A DNA stretch of 64,000 nt from Mactromeris polynyma (taxonomy: Eukaryota; Mollusca; Bivalvia; Venerida; Mactridae): the NCBI GenBank assembly GCA_032209605.1, contig JASFXZ010000014.1:1260912-1324911 (forward strand), read 5' to 3'. A program made the translations under genes and the position numbers. The notes beneath the pieces are model-generated. The model was not told the DNA's origin. It saw nothing but the letters and a program-made list of their open reading frames with translations, and did not search any database. Position 1 is the stretch's first letter; each line of letters starts with the position of its first letter. Positions 42,001-57,000 of this stretch are shown in pieces.

Positions 42001-45000
42001 CTCGGGTGCCCTATGTTTAATGGATTGTTGTATTCCATGAGGTCTGTGTGAGGAGGCACTGTATTGTGGATGTGGCGTTCCCTGTAGCAACTTATTCTCT
42101 CTTTTACATTGTTCGTGGTGCATTTACGGTGTAAATATTTTGTTATGTGTTACCTTCTGTATTGTTCGTGTTAGTGATCCTAGGATTGTGTTTACTATTG
42201 CAGCTTTCTGTAATCCTGATCCATGCGAAAATGGCGCCACCTGCAATGAAATAAAGGACGAGTGTGAATGTGCACCTGGATGTTTTGGGACATACTGTGA
42301 AATTGGTTAGTAACAGAGTATCTAGGACCTTAAAACAACATTTCATACTTGCTGTAATTAATGTATGTTAAGCGTACGCTACATATTTGACAGGAATGAC
42401 ATACATGCCGACGAGAATATTTTGTTTTTCTTTGAATGTGACATAATTTGCAATAAATCAGACAGTTAACTCCTAACTTTCTTCAAAGAAACTTGGGCCA
42501 GGTCATTCTTAGCGCCTCTGTACCCTTACGTATGTACCATTGAGCCTCCTCGGGTGCCTTATGTTTAATGGATTGTTGTTTTCCATGAGGTCTGTGTGAG
42601 GAGGCACTGTCTTGTGGATGTGGCGTTCCCTGTAGCAACTTATTCTCTCTTTTACATTGTTCGTGGTGCATTTACGGTATAAATATTTTATTATGCGTTA
42701 ACTTCTGTATTGTGCACTTCTGTATTGCTCGTGTTACTGATCCTTGGATTGTGTTTACTATTGCAGCTTTCTGTAATCCTGATCCATGCGAAAATGGCGC
42801 CACTTGCAATGAAATAAAGGACGAGTGTGAATGTGTTCCTGGATATTTTGGGAAATACTGCAATACTTGTAAGTACCAGAGTTTCTAGGAGCTTAAAACA
42901 ACATTTCATATTTTCTGTAATTAATGTATGTTAAGCGTACTTTACATATTTGATAGGAATGGCATACATGCCGACGAGAATATTTTTGTTTTTCATTGAA
43001 TGTGACATAATTCGCAATAAATCAGACAGTTAACTCCTAACTTTCTTCAAAGAAACTTCGCTGGCACTGATGAACGTTTGACATGAGCTGTTGAATGTGA
43101 AGCTTTTTGACATGAAAATACGTATTAAACGTTTATGGTTAAAGAAACCTACTATAAAACAAGGTACTGTAAGAGAATCAAGAGAGAAATGTATTCAGAC
43201 GAAAAGACGGCAAGACAATATTGAGGGATGGTCAGGCCTTACATTTGCTGACTAAAGGACAGGACACAGTGTAGACGGACTGTTCACAAGTCTTCAACAA
43301 TCTTATACCGCCCCTACAAGCAGCCAGGTTACGGGAAACGTGAATTGAAATGTGTGGCAAATAACCAGTATGCTCATTTATGACAGTGAAACATTAAAAA
43401 AACTAAATATTATCAATTGGACGCGAATCAGTGAGTATCGATGCCATACCATGTATATACACACTGTGTCGTGCCTTTCTCTCTTCTACTTTACCGAATG
43501 GTCTACAACGTCAAATATGTGAATGTACAACTGATAATGAATATACGTATGCCACTGAATTTATAACCCTTCAGTAAAATGTATTGCAACTTTTCTGTCA
43601 CGTAAATGGATTCGACTAAAAGGTCATGGCTCACATGTAAGATTATATAACTCCCAAACGATAGGGTGTTTACAAAAGTTTTGATGAGTCCATACACAAT
43701 TTAGAGTGTGCAATGTTTCTTAACATAAATACGTATCATATTTAGGGGTATTTATACAGGGATTGTATGCATTATGGCTACATTGGCATACACGGAACGA
43801 TATTGGCCCGAAGGCTTTAATTCACACCGGCCCTGTGCATTTTACATGTTATATCTATTGTTGTATTCGTTTTGGTTTTGGCAATGCATTTCGTTAACTC
43901 TTTGATCTTTTTCTGTGAGATCAATTAAGTTTGGTTTTTCAAAGGTCATTTTTGTATTTCTTTTGCAGGATATACTGAACTACATGAAAACATGTATTCA
44001 AGAAGACTTAGTCAAAAAGTTAACACGTTTGCTGTCTTGACTTGTCCTGTGATCTCTTCCATCAATTAATCCCCCCCACTGTTTGTCCTCTTTGATTCTC
44101 CTAGTTATTTCTAATGGTCGGCCAGGCCATTCTTAGCGCCTCTGTACCCTTACGTATGTACCATTAGGCCTCCTCGGGTGCCTTATGTTTAATGGATTGT
44201 TGTTTTCCATGAGGTCTGTGTGAGAAGGCACTGTCTTGTGGATGTGGCGTTCCCTGTAGCAACTTATTCTCTCTTTTACATTGTTCGTGGTGCATTTACG
44301 GTGTAAATATTTTGTTATGCGTACACTTCTGTATGTTTCGTGTTACTGATAGTAGGATTGTGTTTACTATTGCAGCTTTCTGTAATCCTGATCTATGCGA
44401 AAATGGCGCCACCTGCAATGAAATAAAGGACGAGTGTGAATGTGCACCTGGATGTTTTGGGACATACTGTGAAATTGGTTAGTAACAGAGTATCTAGGAC
44501 CTTAAAACAACATTTCATACTTGCTGTAATTAATGTATGTTAAGCGTACGCTACATATTTGATAGGAACGACATACATGTACATGTACATGCCGACGTGA
44601 ATATTTTGTTTTTCTTTGAATGTGACATAATTTGCAATAAATCAGACAGTTAACTCCTAACTTTCTTCAAAGAAACTTCGGCCAGGTTATTCTTAGCGCC
44701 TCTGTACCCTTACGTATGTACCATTGAGCCTCCTCGGGTGCCCTATGTTTAATGGATTGTTGTATTCCATGAGGTCTGTGTGAGGAGGCACTGTATTGTG
44801 GATGTGGCGTTCCCTGTAGCAACTTATTCTCTCTTTTACATTGTTCGTGGTGCATTTACGGTGTAAATATTTTGTTATGCGTTACCTTCTGTATTGTTCG
44901 TGTTACTGATCCTAGGATTGTGTTTACTATTGCAGCTTTCTGTAATCCTGATCCATGCGAAAATGGCGCCACCTGCAATGAAATAAAGGACGAGTGTGAA

Positions 45001-48000
45001 TGTGCACCTGGATGTTTTGGGACATACTGTGAAATTGGTTAGTAACAGAGTATCTAGGACCTTAAAACAACATTTCATACTTGCTGTAATTAATGTATGT
45101 TAAGCGTACGCTACATTTTTGACAGGAATGACATACATGCCGACGAGAATATTTTGTTTTTTCTTTGAATGTGACATAATTTGCAATAAATCAGGCAGTT
45201 AACTCCTAACTTTCTTCAAAGAAACTTGGGCCAGGTCATTCTTAGCGCCTCTGTACCCTTACGTATGTACCATTGGGCCTCCTCGGGTGCCTTATGTTTA
45301 ATGGATTGTTGTTTTCCATGAGGTCTGTGTGAGGAGGCACTGTCTTGTGGATGTGGCGTTCCCTGTAGCAACTTATTCTCTCTTTTACATTGTTCGTGGT
45401 GCATTTACGGTGTAAATATTTTGTTATGCGTACACGTCTGTATGTTTCGTGTTACTGATAGTAGGATTGTGTTTACTATTGCAGCTTTCTGTAATCCTGA
45501 TCTATGCGAAAATGGCGCCACCTGCAATGAAATAAAGGACGAGTGTGAATGTGCACCTGGATGTTTTGGGACATACTGTGAAATTGGTTAGTAACAGAGT
45601 ATCTAGGACCTTAAAACAACATTTCATATTTGCTGTAATTAATGTATGTTAAGCGTACGCTACATATTTGATAGGAACGACATACATGTACATGTACATG
45701 CCGATGAGAATATTTTGTTTTTCTTTGAATGTGACATAATTTGCAATAAATCAGACAGTTAACTCCTAACTTTCTTCAAAGAAACTTCGGCCAGGTCATT
45801 CTTAGCGCCTCTGTACCCTTACGTATGTAGCATTGAGCCTCCTCGGGTGCCCTATGTTTAATGGATTGTTGTATTCCATGAGGTCTGTGTGAGGAGGCAC
45901 TGTATTGTGGATGTGGCGTTCCCTGTAGCAACTTATTCTCTCTTTTACATTGTTCGTGGTGCATTTACGGTGTAAATATTTTGTTATGCGTTACCTTCTG
46001 TATTGTTCGTGTTACTGATCCTAGGATTGTGTTTACTATTGCAGCTTTCTGTAATCCTGATCCATGTGAAAATGGCGCCACCTGCAATGAAATAAAGGAC
46101 GAGTGTGAATGTGCACCTGGATGTTTTGGGACATACTGTGAAATTGGTTAGTAACAGAGTATCTAGGACCTTAAAACAACATTTCATACTTGCTGTAATT
46201 AATGTATGTTAAGCGTACGCTACATATTTGACAGGAATGACATACATGCCGACGAGAATATTTTTTTTTTTTTTGAATGTGACATAATTTGCAATAAATC
46301 AGACAGTTAACTCCTAACTTTCTTCAAAGAAACTTCGGCCAGGTCCTTCTTAGCGCCTCTGTACCCTTACGTATGTACCATTGAGCCTCCTCGGGTGCCT
46401 TATGTTTAATGGATTGTTGTTTTCCATGAGGTCTGTGTGAGGAGGCACTGTCTTGTGGATGTGGCGTTCCCTGTAGCAACTTATTCTCTCTTTTACATTG
46501 TTCGTGGTGCATTTACGGTATAAATATTTTATTATGCGTTAACTTCTGTATTGTGCACTTCTGTATTGCTCGTGTTACTGATCCTTGGATTGTGTTTACT
46601 ATTGCAGCTTTCTGTAATCCTGATCCATGCGAAAATGGCGCCACTTGCAATGAAATAAAGGACGAGTGTGAATGTGTTCCTGGATATTTTGGGAAATACT
46701 GCAATACTTGTAAGTACCAGAGTTTCTAGGAGCTTAAAACAACATTTCATATTTTCTGTAATTAATGTATGTTAAGCGTACTTTACATATTTGATAGGAA
46801 TGGCATACATGCCGACGAGAATATTTTTGTTTTTCATTGAATGTGACATAATTCGCAATAAATCAGACAGTTAACTCCTAACTTTCTTCAAAGAAACTTC
46901 GCTGGCACTGATGAACGTTTGACATGAGCTGTTGAATGTGAAGCTTTTTGACATGAAAATACGTATTCAACGTTTATGGTTAAAGAAACCTACTATAAAA
47001 CAAGGTACTGTAAGAGAATCAAGAGAGAAATGTATTCAGACGAAAAGACGGCAAGACAATATTGAGGGATGGTCAGGCCTTACATTTGCTGACTAAAGGA
47101 CAGGACACAGTGTAGACGGACTGTTCACAAGTCTTCAACAATCTTATACCGCCCCTACAAGCAGCCAGGTTACGGGAAACGTGAATTGAAATGTGTGGCA
47201 AATAACCAGTATGCTCATTTATGACAGTGAAACATTAAAAAAACTAAATATTATCAATTGGACGCGAATCAGTGAGTATCGATGCCATACCATGTATATA
47301 CACACTGTGTCGTGCCTTTCTCTCTTCTACTTTACCGAATGGTCTACAACGTCAAATATGTGAATGTACAACTGATAATGAATATACGTATGCCACTGAA
47401 TTTATAACCCTTCAGTAAAATGTATTGCAACTTTTCTGTCACGTAAATGGATTCGACTAAAAGGTCATGGCTCACATGTAAGATTATATAACTCCCAAAC
47501 GATAGGGTGTTTACAAAAGTTTTGATGAGTCCATACACAATTTAGAGTGTGCAATGTTTCTTAACATAAATACGTATCATATTTAGGGGTATTTATACAG
47601 GGATTGTATGCATTATGGCTACATTGGCATACACGGAACGATATTGGCCCGAAGGCTTTAATTCACACCGGGGCTTACAGACTTTTCAACCCCAAGACTT
47701 TTCAACCCCACTTTTCAAATGAAGACTTTCAACCCCAGGACTTTTCAACCCCTGATTTCAAGACTTTTCAACCCCTACCTGTTGAGACTTTTCATCCCCT
47801 AGTTTGAATATTTTCAACCCCTACATTTATCTTTTTCAACCCCTACTTTGAAGACTTTTCAACCCCTATTTCTAAGACTTTTCAACCCCTATATCGAAGA
47901 CTTTTCAACCCCTGTGTTTCAGATAAGTGTATTGTTTGGCATAATATTTTTATTGTTTATAAATATATTTATATTTCAAACATAACAGATCAAATGATGA

Positions 48001-51000
48001 AATGTGATAATTCGAAAATTGCATTCCTTTAATTTGTCATTATATTGACATGAGGAAAGGGCAATTATGGAGTTCTAATATCATTTGCATAATAAATGAA
48101 TTTTGAAAGGTTTATCAATTCAATCTTTGAGTCAGTGCTTAAATAAAAACAATGTATTGTTATGTTTGTTGACTGTGTAACGTAATGACGCGTGCTTGCT
48201 TAACGAGGTGATTAACAAGGTGAGAAGCCGCTGTAGCGGGTGATTAGATAAGATTATACGATTTTTACAAATATGCAATTTGCCTACAATAATTTGACAG
48301 TGAAATGAAGGTCTATTATGTGACACAAGTGTTTAAGCAAGGTATTAACATCAAAACGATGCGTATTGACTACACACTCCGAATTTATAAACACGAAATC
48401 GCGATTTAATTTTAATTATTAATATCTATATTCTCTTTTATCACCAATTTTGATTAGAGTAATAAAGGGGGCGGGGGAATTATATAGTATTTGGAAACAC
48501 GATTTTCTCATTAATATCAGACTTATCATTTGATATAACAACTACGTAATGACTGCCTATATTTTTAAATTTCAAGTGTGTGAAATTCAAGGACAGGTTT
48601 AAAACGCGGCCAGGTCGTAAATTGCGGCCAAAAAGGAAATTAGAAGATTATAAAGTTTTGTCTAAAAGTCGGAACATTTTTTATCAAAATTACGGCCGGA
48701 ATGGAAAACACGACCACCCGGAAACAAAAAAAGAGTATCCATTAAAGGTTTTTCTATATTTGTCCAAAAGTTATCCTGTTTTAAAATCAAATGTAAGTAC
48801 AAAACAGAACAGAAAATACGGCACTATCCATTAAGTTCGTTTTTACATTTGAGCAACTCAAGGTATTTGATCATTGACGGCTTTTTACAATTATAGTATT
48901 TAGGGATATATTTTCGACATAAATCGTTAAAAGATGTTCATATAAGCGTCTTGTATTTTCATTTGCAAAGGATCATCCATTCTGCTGTTTATTTAGTACA
49001 TCCTGTCTTTGATAGTCGACATAGTCAGGCAAAATAGCTTAGGTATTATATTACGGATAGTGATATTTCAGTACGTTCGTACTCTGGATATAGGATTAAT
49101 GAAATATGGGATAATGTTTGTGGAGTCACAGCTGATCTGCAGGCATGTCAATGTACAATAGTATATCAATTAAGGCAAGGCCACCCTAATGAGAATGTAA
49201 ATTTCGAATCATTTGGAATACATTGATCAGACTCTTGCCGTACATGCAAAGGGTCCTGGGTTCAAATCCCCGCTAGGCCCAATGTTTATCTTTGCTTCTT
49301 CATGACATTTCTTGTTTGACATACTTTTTTGGCAAGAAAACTGATATAAAATTATAAAATATAACTTATATCAATTGGTTTCTACTTTTCTCCAAAGTTT
49401 AATAAATAATATATATAAAACATGCTTTGCTTATATTAGCCTAGGTGTGACAATTCAATCAATTAATGTTAACGCACTTCGAATAGTGCGATAATTAAAT
49501 TAGTCGATAGATATGCACATTTGATTTAATCAACACCTATTATATTTAATTGGGTATAAACTGATCAGTTGCGTTTATTGCTATTTATTTTTGTCCTGTT
49601 TTGTTTCATGCAAAGTCGTAGTGTAAATTATGAGAATTTTATAAATCGAGTTATAACAATAATAAATATATATATTTGATTAAAACGAACTTAATGTATA
49701 GTGCCGTATTTTCTGAAATTGAATTCATTATTTGACAGAGAAATGTCTATTATGCGACACAAGTGTTTAAGCAAGGTATTAACATCAAAACGATGCGTAT
49801 TTTTTGTGTATATATATATGCTTCATAAGTATTCATTTTGGAATGTAAATAAACTTAAAAAATTAAATTTAAACAACGTGTTTGTCAACATTTTTCCAGG
49901 TAACAAATGTGATAATTGTCCAATTAAAAACATATTCGAGGGGTTGAAAAGTCTTGGTTTATTAGGGGTTGAAAAGTCTTGATTTTAACAGGGGTTGAAA
50001 AGTCTTAGGCTAATTAGGGGTTGAAAATGACAGTGGGGTTGAAAAGTCTTGGATATTTTACCTTAGGGGTTGAAAAGTCTTGGGGTTGAAAAGTCTAGGG
50101 GTTGAAAAGTCTCGATACCCACACCGGCCCTGTGCATTTTACATGTTATATCTATTGTTGTATTCGTTTTGGTTTTGGCAATGCATTTCGTTAACTCTTT
50201 GATCTTTTTCTGTGAGATCAATTAAGTTTGGTTTTTCAAAGGTCATTTTTGTATTTCTTTTGCAGGATATACTGAACTACATGAAAACATGTATTCAAGA
50301 AGACTTAGTCAAAAAGTTAACACGTTTGCTGTCTTGACTTGTCCTGTGATCTCTTCCATCAATTAATCCCCCCCACTGTTTGTCCTCTTTGATTCTCCTA
50401 GTTATTTCTAATGGTCGGCCAGGCCATTCTTAGCGCCTCTGTACCCTTACGTATGTACCATTAGGCCTCCTCGGGTGCCTTATGTTTAATGGATTGTTGT
50501 TTTCCATGAGGTCTGTGTGAGAAGGCACTGTCTTGTGAATGTGGCGTTCCCTGTAGCAACTTATTCTCTCTTTTACATTGTTCGTGGTGCATTTACGGTG
50601 TAAATATTTTGTTATGCGTACACTTCTGTATGTTTCGTGTTACTGATAGTAGGATTGTGTTTACTATTGCAGCTTTCTGTAATCCTGATCTATGCGAAAA
50701 TGGCGCCACCTGCAATGAAATAAAGGACGAGTGTGAATGTGCACCTGGATGTTTTGGGACATACTGTGAAATTGGTTAGTAACAGAGTATCTAGGACCTT
50801 AAAACAACATTTCATATTTGCTGTAATTAATGTATGTTAAGCGTACGCTACATATTTGATAGGAACGACATACATGTACATGTACATGCCGACGTGAATA
50901 TTTTGTTTTTCTTTGAATGTGACATAATTTGCAATAAATCAGACAGTTAACTCCTAACTTTCTTCAAAGAAACTTCGGCCAGGTCATTCTTAGCGCCTCT

Positions 51001-54000
51001 GTACCCTTACGTATGTACCATTGAGCCTCCTCGGGTGCCCTATGTTTAATGGATTGTTGTATTCCATGAGGTCTGTGTGAGGAGGCACTGTCTTGTGGAT
51101 GTGGCGTTCCCTGTAGCAACTTATTCTCTCTTTTACATTGTTCGTGGTGCATTTACGGTGTAAATATTTTGTTATGTGTTACCTTCTGTATTGTTCGTGT
51201 TACTGATCCTAGGATTGTGTTTACTATTGCAGCTTTCTGTAATCCTGATCCATGCGAAAATGGCGCCACCTGCAATGAAATAAAGGACGAGTGTGAATGT
51301 GCACCTGGATGTTTTGGGACATACTGTGAAATTGGTTAGTAACAGAGTATCTAGGACCTTAAAACAACATTTCATACTTGCTGTAATTAATGTATGTTAA
51401 GCGTACGCTACATATTTGACAGGAATGACATACATGCCGACGAGAATATTTTGTTTTTCTTTGAATGTGACATAATTTGCAATAAATCAGACAGTTAACT
51501 CCTAACTTTCTTCAAAGAAACTTCGGCCAGGTCATTCTTAGCGCCTCTGTACCCTTACGTATGTACCATTGAGCCTCCTGGGGTGCCTTATGTTTAATGG
51601 ATTGTTGTTTTCCATGAGGTCTGTGTGAGGAGGCACTGTCTTGTGGATGTGGCGTTCCCTGTAGCAACTTATTCTCTCTTTTACATTGTTCGTGGTGCAT
51701 TTACGGTATAAATATTTTATTATGCGTTAACTTCTGTATTGTGCACTTCTGTATTGCTCGTGTTACTGATCCTTGGATTGTGTTTACTATTGCAGCTTTC
51801 TGTAATCCTGATCCATGCGAAAATGGCGCCACTTGCAATGAAATAAAGGACGAGTGTGAATGTGTTCCTGGATATTTTGGGAAATACTGCAATACTTGTA
51901 AGTACCAGAGTTTCTAGGAGCTTAAAACAACATTTCATATTTTCTGTAATTAATGTATGTTAAGCGTGCTTTACATATTTGATAGGAATGGCATACATGC
52001 CGACGAGAATATTTTTGTTTTTCATTGAATGTGACATAATTCGCAATAAATCAGACAGTTAACTCCTAACTTTCTTCAAAGAAACTTCGCTGGCACTGAT
52101 GAACGTTTGACATGAGCTGTTGAATGTGAAGCTTTCTGACATGAAAATACGTATTAAACGTTTATGGTAAAGAAACCTACTATAAAACAAGGTACTGTAA
52201 GAGAATCAAGAGAGAAATGTATTCAGACGAAAAGACGGCAAGACAATATTGAGGGATGGTCAGGCCTTACATTTGCTGACTAAAGGACAGGACACAGTGT
52301 AGACGGACTGTTCACAAGTCTTCAACAATCTTATACCGCCCCTACAAGCAGCCAGGTTACGGGAAACGTGAATTGAAATGTGTGGCAAATAACCAGTATG
52401 CTCATTTATGACAGTGAAACATTAAAAAAACTAAATATTATCAATTGGACGCGAATCAGTGAGTATCGATGCCATACCATGTATATACACACTGTGTCGT
52501 GCCTTTCTCTCTTCTACTTTACCGAATGGTCTACAACGTCAAATATGTGAATGTACAACTGATAATGAATATACGTATGCCACTGAATTTATAACCCTTC
52601 AGTAAAATGTATTGCAACTTTTCTGTCACGTAAATGGATTCGACTAAAAGGTCATGGCTCACATGTAAGATTATATAACTCCCAAACGATAGGGTGTTTA
52701 CAAAAGTTTTGATGAGTCCATACACAATTTAGAGTGTGCAATGTTTCTTAACATAAATACGTATCATATTTAGGGGTATTTATACAGGGATTGTATGCAT
52801 TATGGCTACATTGGCATACACGGAACGATATTGGCCCGAAGGCTTTAATTCACACCGGCCCTGTGCATTTTACATGTTATATCTATTGTTGTATTCGTTT
52901 TGGTTTTGGCAATGCATTTCGTTAACTCTTTGATCTTTTTCTGTGAGATCAATTAAGTTTGGTTTTTCAAAGGTCATTTTTGTATTTCTTTTGCAGGATA
53001 TACTGAACTACATGAAAACATGTATTCAAGAAGACTTAGTCAAAAAGTTAACACGTTTGCTGTCTTGACTTGTCCTGTGATCTCTTCCATCAATTAATCC
53101 CCCCCACTGTTTGTCCTCTTTGATTCTCCTAGTTATTTCTAATGGTCGGCCAGGCCTTTCTTAGCGCCTCTGTACCCTTACGTATGTACCATTAGGCCTC
53201 CTCGGGTGCCTTATGTTTAATGGATTGTTGTTTTCCATGAGGTCTGTGTGAGAAGGCACTGTCTTGTGAATGTGGCGTTCCCTGTAGCAACTTATTCTCT
53301 CTTTTACATTGTTCGTGGTGCATTTACGGTGTAAATATTTTGTTATGCGTACACTTCTGTATGTTTCGTGTTACTGATAGTAGGATTGTGTTTACTATTG
53401 CAGCTTTCTGTAATCCTGATCTATGCGAAAATGGCGCCACCTGCAATGAAATAAAGGACGAGTGTGAATGTGCACCTGGATGTTTTGGGACATACTGTGA
53501 AATTGGTTAGTAACAGAGTATCTAGGACCTTAAAACAACATTTCATATTTGCTGTAATTAATGTATGTTAAGCGTACGCTACATATTTGATAGGAACGAC
53601 ATACATGTACATGTACATGCCGACGTGAATATTTTGTTTTTCTTTGAATGTGACATAATTTGCAATAAATCAGACAGTTAACTCCTAACTTTCTTCAAAG
53701 AAACTTCGGCCAGGTCATTCTTAGCGCCTCTGTACCCTTACGTATGTACCATTGAGCCTCCTCGGGTGCCCTATGTTTAATGGATTGTTGTATTCCATGA
53801 GGTCTGTGTGAGGAGGCACTGTCTTGTGGATGTGGCGTTCCCTGTAGCAACTTATTCTCTCTTTTACATTGTTCGTGGTGCATTTACGGTGTAAATATTT
53901 TGTTATGTGTTACCTTCTGTATTGTTCGTGTTACTGATCCTAGGATTGTGTTTACTATTGCAGCTTTCTGTAATCCTGATCCATGCGAAAATGGCGCCAC

Positions 54001-57000
54001 CTGCAATGAAATAAAGGACGAGTGTGAATGTGCACCTGGATGTTTTGGGACATACTGTGAAATTGGTTAGTAACAGAGTATCTAGGACCTTAAAACAACA
54101 TTTCATACTTGCTGTAATTAATGTATGTTAAGCGTACGCTACATATTTGACAGGAATGACATACATGCCGACGAGAATATTTTGTTTTTCTTTGAATGTG
54201 ACATAATTTGCAATAAATCAGACAGTTAACTCCTAACTTTCTTCAAAGAAACTTCGGCCAGGTCATTCTTAGCGCCTCTGTACCCTTACGTATGTACCAT
54301 TGAGCCTCCTCGGGTGCCTTATGTTTAATGGATTGTTGTTTTCCATGAGGTCTGTGTGAGGAGGCACTGTCTTGTGGATGTGGCGTTCCCTGTAGCAACT
54401 TATTCTCTCTTTTACATTGTTCGTGGTGCATTTACGGTATAAATATTTTATTATGCGTTAACTTCTGTATTGTGCACTTCTGTATTGCTCGTGTTACTGA
54501 TCCTTGGATTGTGTTTACTATTGCAGCTTTCTGTAATCCTGATCCATGCGAAAATGGCGCCACTTGCAATGAAATAAAGGACGAGTGTGAATGTGTTCCT
54601 GGATATTTTGGGAAATACTGCAATACTTGTAAGTACCAGAGTTTCTAGGAGCTTAAAACAACATTTTATATTTTCTGTAATTAATGTATGTTAAGCGTGC
54701 TTTACATATTTGATAGGAATGGCATACATGCCGACGAGAATATTTTTGTTTTTCATTGAATTTGACATAATTCGCAATAAATCAGACAGTTAACTCCTAA
54801 CTTTCTTCAAAGAAACTTCGCTGGCACTGATGAACGTTTGACATGAGCTGTTGAATGTGAAGCTTTCTGACATGAAAATACGTATTAAACGTTTATGGTA
54901 AAGAAACCTACTATAAAACAAGGTACTGTAAGAGAATCAAGAGAGAAATGTATTCAGACGAAAAGACGGCAAGACAATATTGAGGGATGGTCAGGCCTTA
55001 CATTTGCTGACTAAAGGACAGGACACAGTGTAGACGGACTGTTCACAAGTCTTCAACAATCTTATACCGCCCCTACAAGCAGCCAGGTTACGGGAAACGT
55101 GAATTGAAATGTGTGGCAAATAACCAGTATGCTCATTTATGACAGTGAAACATTAAAAAAACTAAATATTATCAATTGGACGCGAATCAGTGAGTATCGA
55201 TGCCATACCATGTATATACACACTGTGTCGTGCCTTTCTCTCTTCTACTTTACCGAATGGTCTACAACGTCAAATATGTGAATGTACAACTGATAATGAA
55301 TATACGTATGCCACTGAATTTATAACCCTTCAGTAAAATGTATTGCAACTTTTCTGTCACGTAAATGGATTCGACTAAAAGGTCATGGCTCACATGTAAG
55401 ATTATATAACTCCCAAACGATAGGGTGTTTACAAAAGTTTTGATGAGTCCATACACAATTTAGAGTGTGCAATGTTTCTTAACATAAATACGTATCATAT
55501 TTAGGGGTATTTATACAGGGATTGTATGCATTATGGCTACATTGGCATACACGGAACGATATTGGCCCGAAGGCTTTAATTCACACCGGCCCTGTGCATT
55601 TTACATGTTATATCTATTGTTGTATTCGTTTTGGTTTTGGCAATGCATTTCGTTAACTCTTTGATCTTTTTCTGTGAGATCAATTAAGTTTGGTTTTTCA
55701 AAGGTCATTTTTGTATTTCTTTTGCAGGATATACTGAACTACATGAAAACATGTATTCAAGAAGACTTAGTCAAAAAGTTAACACGTTTGCTGTCTTGAC
55801 TTGTCCTGTGATCTCTTCCATCAATTAATCCCCCCCACTGTTTGTCCCCTTTGATTCTCCTAGTTATTTCTAATGGTCGGCCAGGCCATTCTTAGCGCCT
55901 CTGTACCCTTACGTATGTACCATTAGGCCTCCTCGGGTGCCTTATGTTTAATGGATTGTTGTTTTCCATGAGGTCTGTGTGAGAAGGCACTGTCTTGTGA
56001 ATGTGGCGTTCCCTGTAGCAACTTATTCTCTCTTTTACATTGTTCGTGGTGCATTTACGGTGTAAATATTTTGTTATGCGTACACTTCTGTATGTTTCGT
56101 GTTACTGATAGTAGGATTGTGTTTACTATTGCAGCTTTCTGTAATCCTGATCTATGCGAAAATGGCGCCACATGCAATGAAATAAAGGACGAGTGTGAAT
56201 GTGCACCTGGATGTTTTGGGACATACTGTGAAATTGGTTAGTAACAGAGTATCTAGGACCTTAAAACAACATTTCATATTTGCTGTAATTAATGTATGTT
56301 AAGCGTACGCTACATATTTGATAGGAACGACATACATGTACATGTACATGCCGACGTGAATATTTTGTTTTTCTTTGAATGTGACATAATTTGCAATAAA
56401 TCAGACAGTTAACTCCTAACTTTCTTCAAAGAAACTTCGGCCAGGTCATTCTTAGCGCCTCTGTACCCTTACGTATGTACCATTGAGCCTCCTCGGGTGC
56501 CCTATGTTTAATGGATTGTTGTATTCCATGAGGTCTGTGTGAGGAGGCACTGTATTGTGGATGTGGCGTTCCCTGTAGCAACTTATTCTCTCTTTTACAT
56601 TGTTCGTGGTGCATTTACGGTGTAAATATTTTGTTATGTGTTACCTTCTGTATTGTTCGTGTTAGTGATCCTAGGATTGTGTTTACTATTGCAGCTTTCT
56701 GTAATCCTGATCCATGCGAAAATGGCGCCACCTGCAATGAAATAAAGGACGAGTGTGAATGTGCACCTGGATGTTTTGGGACATACTGTGAAATTGGTTA
56801 GTAACAGAGTATCTAGGACCTTAAAACAACATTTCATACTTGCTGTAATTAATGTATGTTAAGCGTACGCTACATATTTGACAGGAATGACATACATGCC
56901 GACGAGAATATTTTGTTTTTCTTTGAATGTGACATAATTTGCAATAAATCAGACAGTTAACTCCTAACTTTCTTCAAAGAAACTTGGGCCAGGTCATTCT

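Larger units (their letters stand above)
29600..44090 (+). repeat. 14,491-bp duplicated block, copy 1
   Basis: Holds units 9-12, their transposon, and the start of unit 13. Every marker checked recurs 14,491 bp later. The left breakpoint lies between the last differences at 29581-29599 (one C fewer in the C-run, GTCCTTTTT) and about 30026. Exact edges are hidden because they lie in repeat-unit sequence. Confidence 0.9.
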